64,000 nucleotides of DNA from Alnus glutinosa (taxonomy: Eukaryota; Streptophyta; Magnoliopsida; Fagales; Betulaceae). The stretch is from positions 4,964,501 through 5,028,500 of the forward strand of contig NC_084896.1 of NCBI RefSeq assembly GCF_958979055.1. The letters are read 5' to 3'. This document shows, piece after piece, positions 61,504 through 64,000 of the stretch; position 1 is the first letter of the stretch; every line of letters starts with the position of its first letter. A program made the position numbers and the translations under genes. A model generated the notes under the pieces. The model was not told the DNA's origin and searched no databases. It saw only the letters and a program-made list of their open reading frames with translations.

Positions 61504-61830
61504 GGTTCTAGACGATCAAAGGTTGTTAGGGCTTCGAAAATGTGCTTATATAACAGCTCCACTACTATAACTTTTTGGACTTATCTGAATCGCATGCAGT
61601 TGGTGCTCGTGCCGTTCGATTGTTAGGATTTTTCAATTTATCCAACGTTGTTTCGCGTCTTACCGTTCGATCGGTATTAACCGATCGAACAATTACTTTT
61701 CTCTAGCTATAACCCACGTGGTACTTTCACCAAAACGTTCGAATGTTTTTAACCATCGACCAAACGGTAGGAGTTTTGCTGACTCATACCGTTTGATCGC
61801 TACCTACCCACCGATAGGATAGTCTCAAAC
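61130..61830. repeat. Cluster of CGATCGGT-type palindromic motifs
   Basis: A perfect 11-bp inverted repeat with a 4-nt spacer lies at 61665-61690 (GTTCGATCGGT, ATTA, ACCGATCGAAC). Relatives occur near 61142-61153 (CGTTCGGTCGGT), 61186-61198 (CAACCGATCGGTA), 61610, 61735, 61765 and 61785. No gene overlaps. Confidence 0.6.
61471..61500. repeat. (CT)n microsatellite, about 30 bp
   Basis: A simple CT run; the short plus-strand frame across it is not credible. Confidence 0.9.
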
Positions 61831-61952
61831 AGATTTTCACCAAGTGTTTTTCGAACCCATTTTTTCTAATTTTCACCTTGTTCATTGCTGACCTCATTAA
61901 GGTTTTCTTAACCTTGGTTTGGAGTACAAGACCCAAAACCCCACCTGCCCCT

Positions 61953-62690
61953 GGCAAATGCCAATTCTTGCTTGTTTCCTTGCCAGATGTTTATTAGATA
62001 GGAAAATCAAATCAGACAGTTTATTAGATAGGAATATCAAATCAGACAAGAATATTTTCATCCAAATAATAGTTTAATAAAATTTTGATTTAGTAATTGT
62101 AGGGCTTTAACCCGAAGGAAGTCCTTTCAGAAATTCTCAAAGGCCAGGGTTGATCCCAGGCCTAAGAGGGGGGTTGGAAATAGTTTTCAACCAGCAATAG
62201 ACGCGCCTCGGTTAGAACCTCACTAGCTGCGTCATTGCCCCAAGCGCAAAGATGTCTTTTGGATTTGGCTTCGCTCTACTTTTATATTCATATGGATAGC
62301 GCAATTTTGTCTTCGCAAGGCAATGTGGGACTGCAAGTCTCCTTTACCTATAACATTAATATTTGGGTTTTTTTCCCTTATTTGCAGCATCTGAGTCGGT
62401 TTCCAAACTCATATTTGTTAAACCTTTGAAAGAAATCTTAGAAGTATTTTTTGTGGGATTTACATGGCGCGGTTATAACTTTAAATAATTGCTAACCGGC
62501 ATGATAAGATGACCGTGGCCACCTCTGTTATGTTGGATGACTGCACTCTCTTCCCCGGGAATGGTCATGTGGCCACCTTTTTAATTTTTATTTATTATAA
62601 TTTTTTAAAGTAATAAATCACCCCCTATCCCTACAAAAAAATAAACACAATTTTCTCAAAACATTCCTCTAGCTTCTAAGCAAGTGTGAA
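61953..62690 (+). repeat. Direct repeat copy 2 (~0.7 kb)
   Basis: Second copy of the repeat at 58890-59580, same orientation, about 3.06 kb away. A short internal duplication (TTTATTAGATAGGAA(A/T)ATCAAATCAGACA twice, 61990-62050) is unique to this copy. The right part has drifted more, with extra sequence near 62470-62550. Confidence 0.8.
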
Positions 62691-63003
62691 AAGTTTTCTT
62701 AAAAGTCTAATGTACGTATTTTGATTTTTGAAAAGTGTTTTGTGTTATAATTTTTTAAAAATATTTTATGTTTTGAAGAGTGAATTGTTTGTTAAATATT
62801 TTTATTTGTTTTTGAAAACAGAAAAAGTGCTTTGGAAAAGTTAACAAAAATACGTACCAACATTTCTACGTGCAGAAAGTTTTCGTTTTCACAAATGCAT
62901 TTCGATACTAATTAAGTTTGGTTGCAGTGGAGTGCGGATGGAAAAGAAAATAAAAACAAAGAGAGGTTTCCATAATTTTAGATTCATAAAGACAAAGTAA
63001 ACT

Positions 63004-63092
63004 ATGGGTGTATTTGGCATTGCAATTTTATAGATAAAATATGTGATTTTAAACTAAATCATAAAAAATGAACCGTTTTGGAATGAAAGTAT
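63004..63092. mobile_element. Truncated family A copy
   Basis: GGGTGTATTTGGCATTGCAATTTTATAGATAAAATATGTGATTTTAAACTAAATC resembles the left end of the 32023-32326 copy. The right end is missing. Confidence 0.45.
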
Positions 63093-63529
63093 ATAAAAGA
63101 AAACAATTTGATTCACTTTTACTGAATGAATTGATACAGAGGACGCATGGTATTATATACAAGTACCTATTTGTACGTGCAAGGCAAGCAAAATCAAATA
63201 AATTGGGAAACAGAAAATATATTGACGTACAGCCATTAATCAAAGAATATTTTCATATGAGATTGATTCCATATTGAGCCGATTGTGGTCTCTTTCCTTT
63301 TTGAGGATCTGGCTTCAGTGCTGTTTACACTACAACACATCTGCTGTAGAAAAATAGAGGGCCAAGATTAGTTTTCTAAAAACACCGTCGTTTCACTTAA
63401 GTGAAACACAACTGAAGGCTGACGGGCAAGAAAACGTCCGTTGAGAAATGATCCACCTGTAATTTTTGTTGAACTGTTTGATTTTAGCGATTTCAGTGAC
63501 TCCCAGATTCTATATCGGTCTTATCTTTT

Positions 63530-64000
63530 TTGTTGTTGATTCGGATGGCTTCGGCGATGCTTTCTGTAGCTTCAGCTTGCCCATCTGCGTCTCTTTCACA
63601 TAATACCATTTCAAAAAGAAATCTATTTTGCTTTCAAAAACAAAAAGAAATTCCAAAATGATAAACCCAATACACAAAACATAAACTAACCTGTCATGGG
63701 AGTCTGAGAAGACCTCTGTAGTTGAAAAACAGAGGGTCCATTTTAGCACGTATTGATCAGCTTGATTCTGCAGATTCAAAAAGAAAGCATGCCCATGAAG
63801 TCTCCAATACCATTGATGCTGAATAGTCTCCAAGCACGTCCAGAGTCTTGTGTTTTTCTTTGAAGCTGAATAGTCCTCCTCATTCCCGCACGGTCAAGCA
63901 AAACTGTCGGTACCTTGAGATTCTCATACGCCGAAAGAGACACAGATGGGCAGGTTGAACCTACAGAATACATCGCCGAATCCATCTGAATCAACAACAA
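63530..64000. repeat. Inverted repeat around a coding start, reaching the window edge
   Basis: About 70 bp at 63530-63600 (plus) and 64000-63930 (minus) match: TTGTTGTTGATTC(G/A)GATGG..TTCGGCGATG, then TTCTGTAG..TTCA..TGCCCATCTG and GTCTCTTTC. The arms lie about 330 bp apart, and the outer arm may continue beyond the window. Confidence 0.75.
63776..63985 (-). CDS. Possible first exon of an unidentified gene (partial, at window edge)
   Basis: From an ATG at 63985 the minus frame reads MDSAMYSVGSTCPSVSLSAY, then RAGMRRTIQLQRKTQDSGRA, ending in FMGMLSF*. The Ser/Ala-rich start would suit an organelle-targeting peptide, but no family is recognised and no downstream exon was found. The opposite arm of the inverted repeat encodes a related start (MASAMLSVASACPSASLS) on the plus strand. 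Confidence 0.3.
   Translation of the reverse strand: MDSAMYSVGSTCPSVSLSAYENLKVPTVLLDRAGMRRTIQLQRKTQDSGRAWRLFSINGIGDFMGMLSF

Overview
This is nuclear DNA of a flowering plant, most likely a eudicot. It is AT-rich and intron-rich, with long poly-A/T and (AT)n tracts, a plant telomere-type motif (TAAACCCTAAACCCTA), and plant-only gene families. There are no operons, no ribosome binding sites and no CRISPR arrays. I could not place it to order from sequence alone.

Four protein-coding genes can be assembled with consistent splice phases, all on the minus strand: (1) an MscS-like mechanosensitive channel of the MSL10/MSL4-6 group (3366-7444, 5 exons, 800 aa); (2) an ACT-domain Raf-like kinase of the STY8/STY17/STY46 group (14875-27929, 16 exons, 577 aa); (3) an F-box/LRR protein resembling Arabidopsis FBL10 (40944-44392, 4 exons, 665 aa); (4) a plastid geranylgeranyl diphosphate synthase small subunit of the SSU-II/GGR type (49254-50911, 2 exons, 331 aa). 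Damaged exons of a large protein (possibly VIRILIZER) lie at the left edge. An unidentified partial exon lies at the right edge.

The rest is mostly transposable elements, many with target-site duplications (TSDs) that can be read directly. They include LINE copies and tails, a miniature LTR element (TRIM) inside a kinase intron, Tourist/Harbinger-like MITEs with TTA or TAA duplications, a hAT MITE with an 8-bp duplication, a foldback Mutator-like element with a 9-bp duplication, and a solo LTR.

Two regions stand out. Between 44.2 and 54 kb the F-box and GGPPS-subunit genes appear to be the survivors of a tandem duplication with reciprocal loss: a GGPPS promoter copy and an F-box exon-1 copy remain between them as relics. 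Between 55.2 and 58.2 kb a dead hAT transposase is split by a solo LTR and by an exactly 900-bp inverted-repeat element carrying a captured callose synthase fragment. Removing each insertion plus one target duplication rejoins the transposase reading frame.

The four genes have unrelated jobs: membrane tension sensing, kinase signalling including transit-peptide phosphorylation, ubiquitin ligase targeting, and plastid isoprenoid synthesis. They look like ordinary neighbours rather than a pathway cluster.
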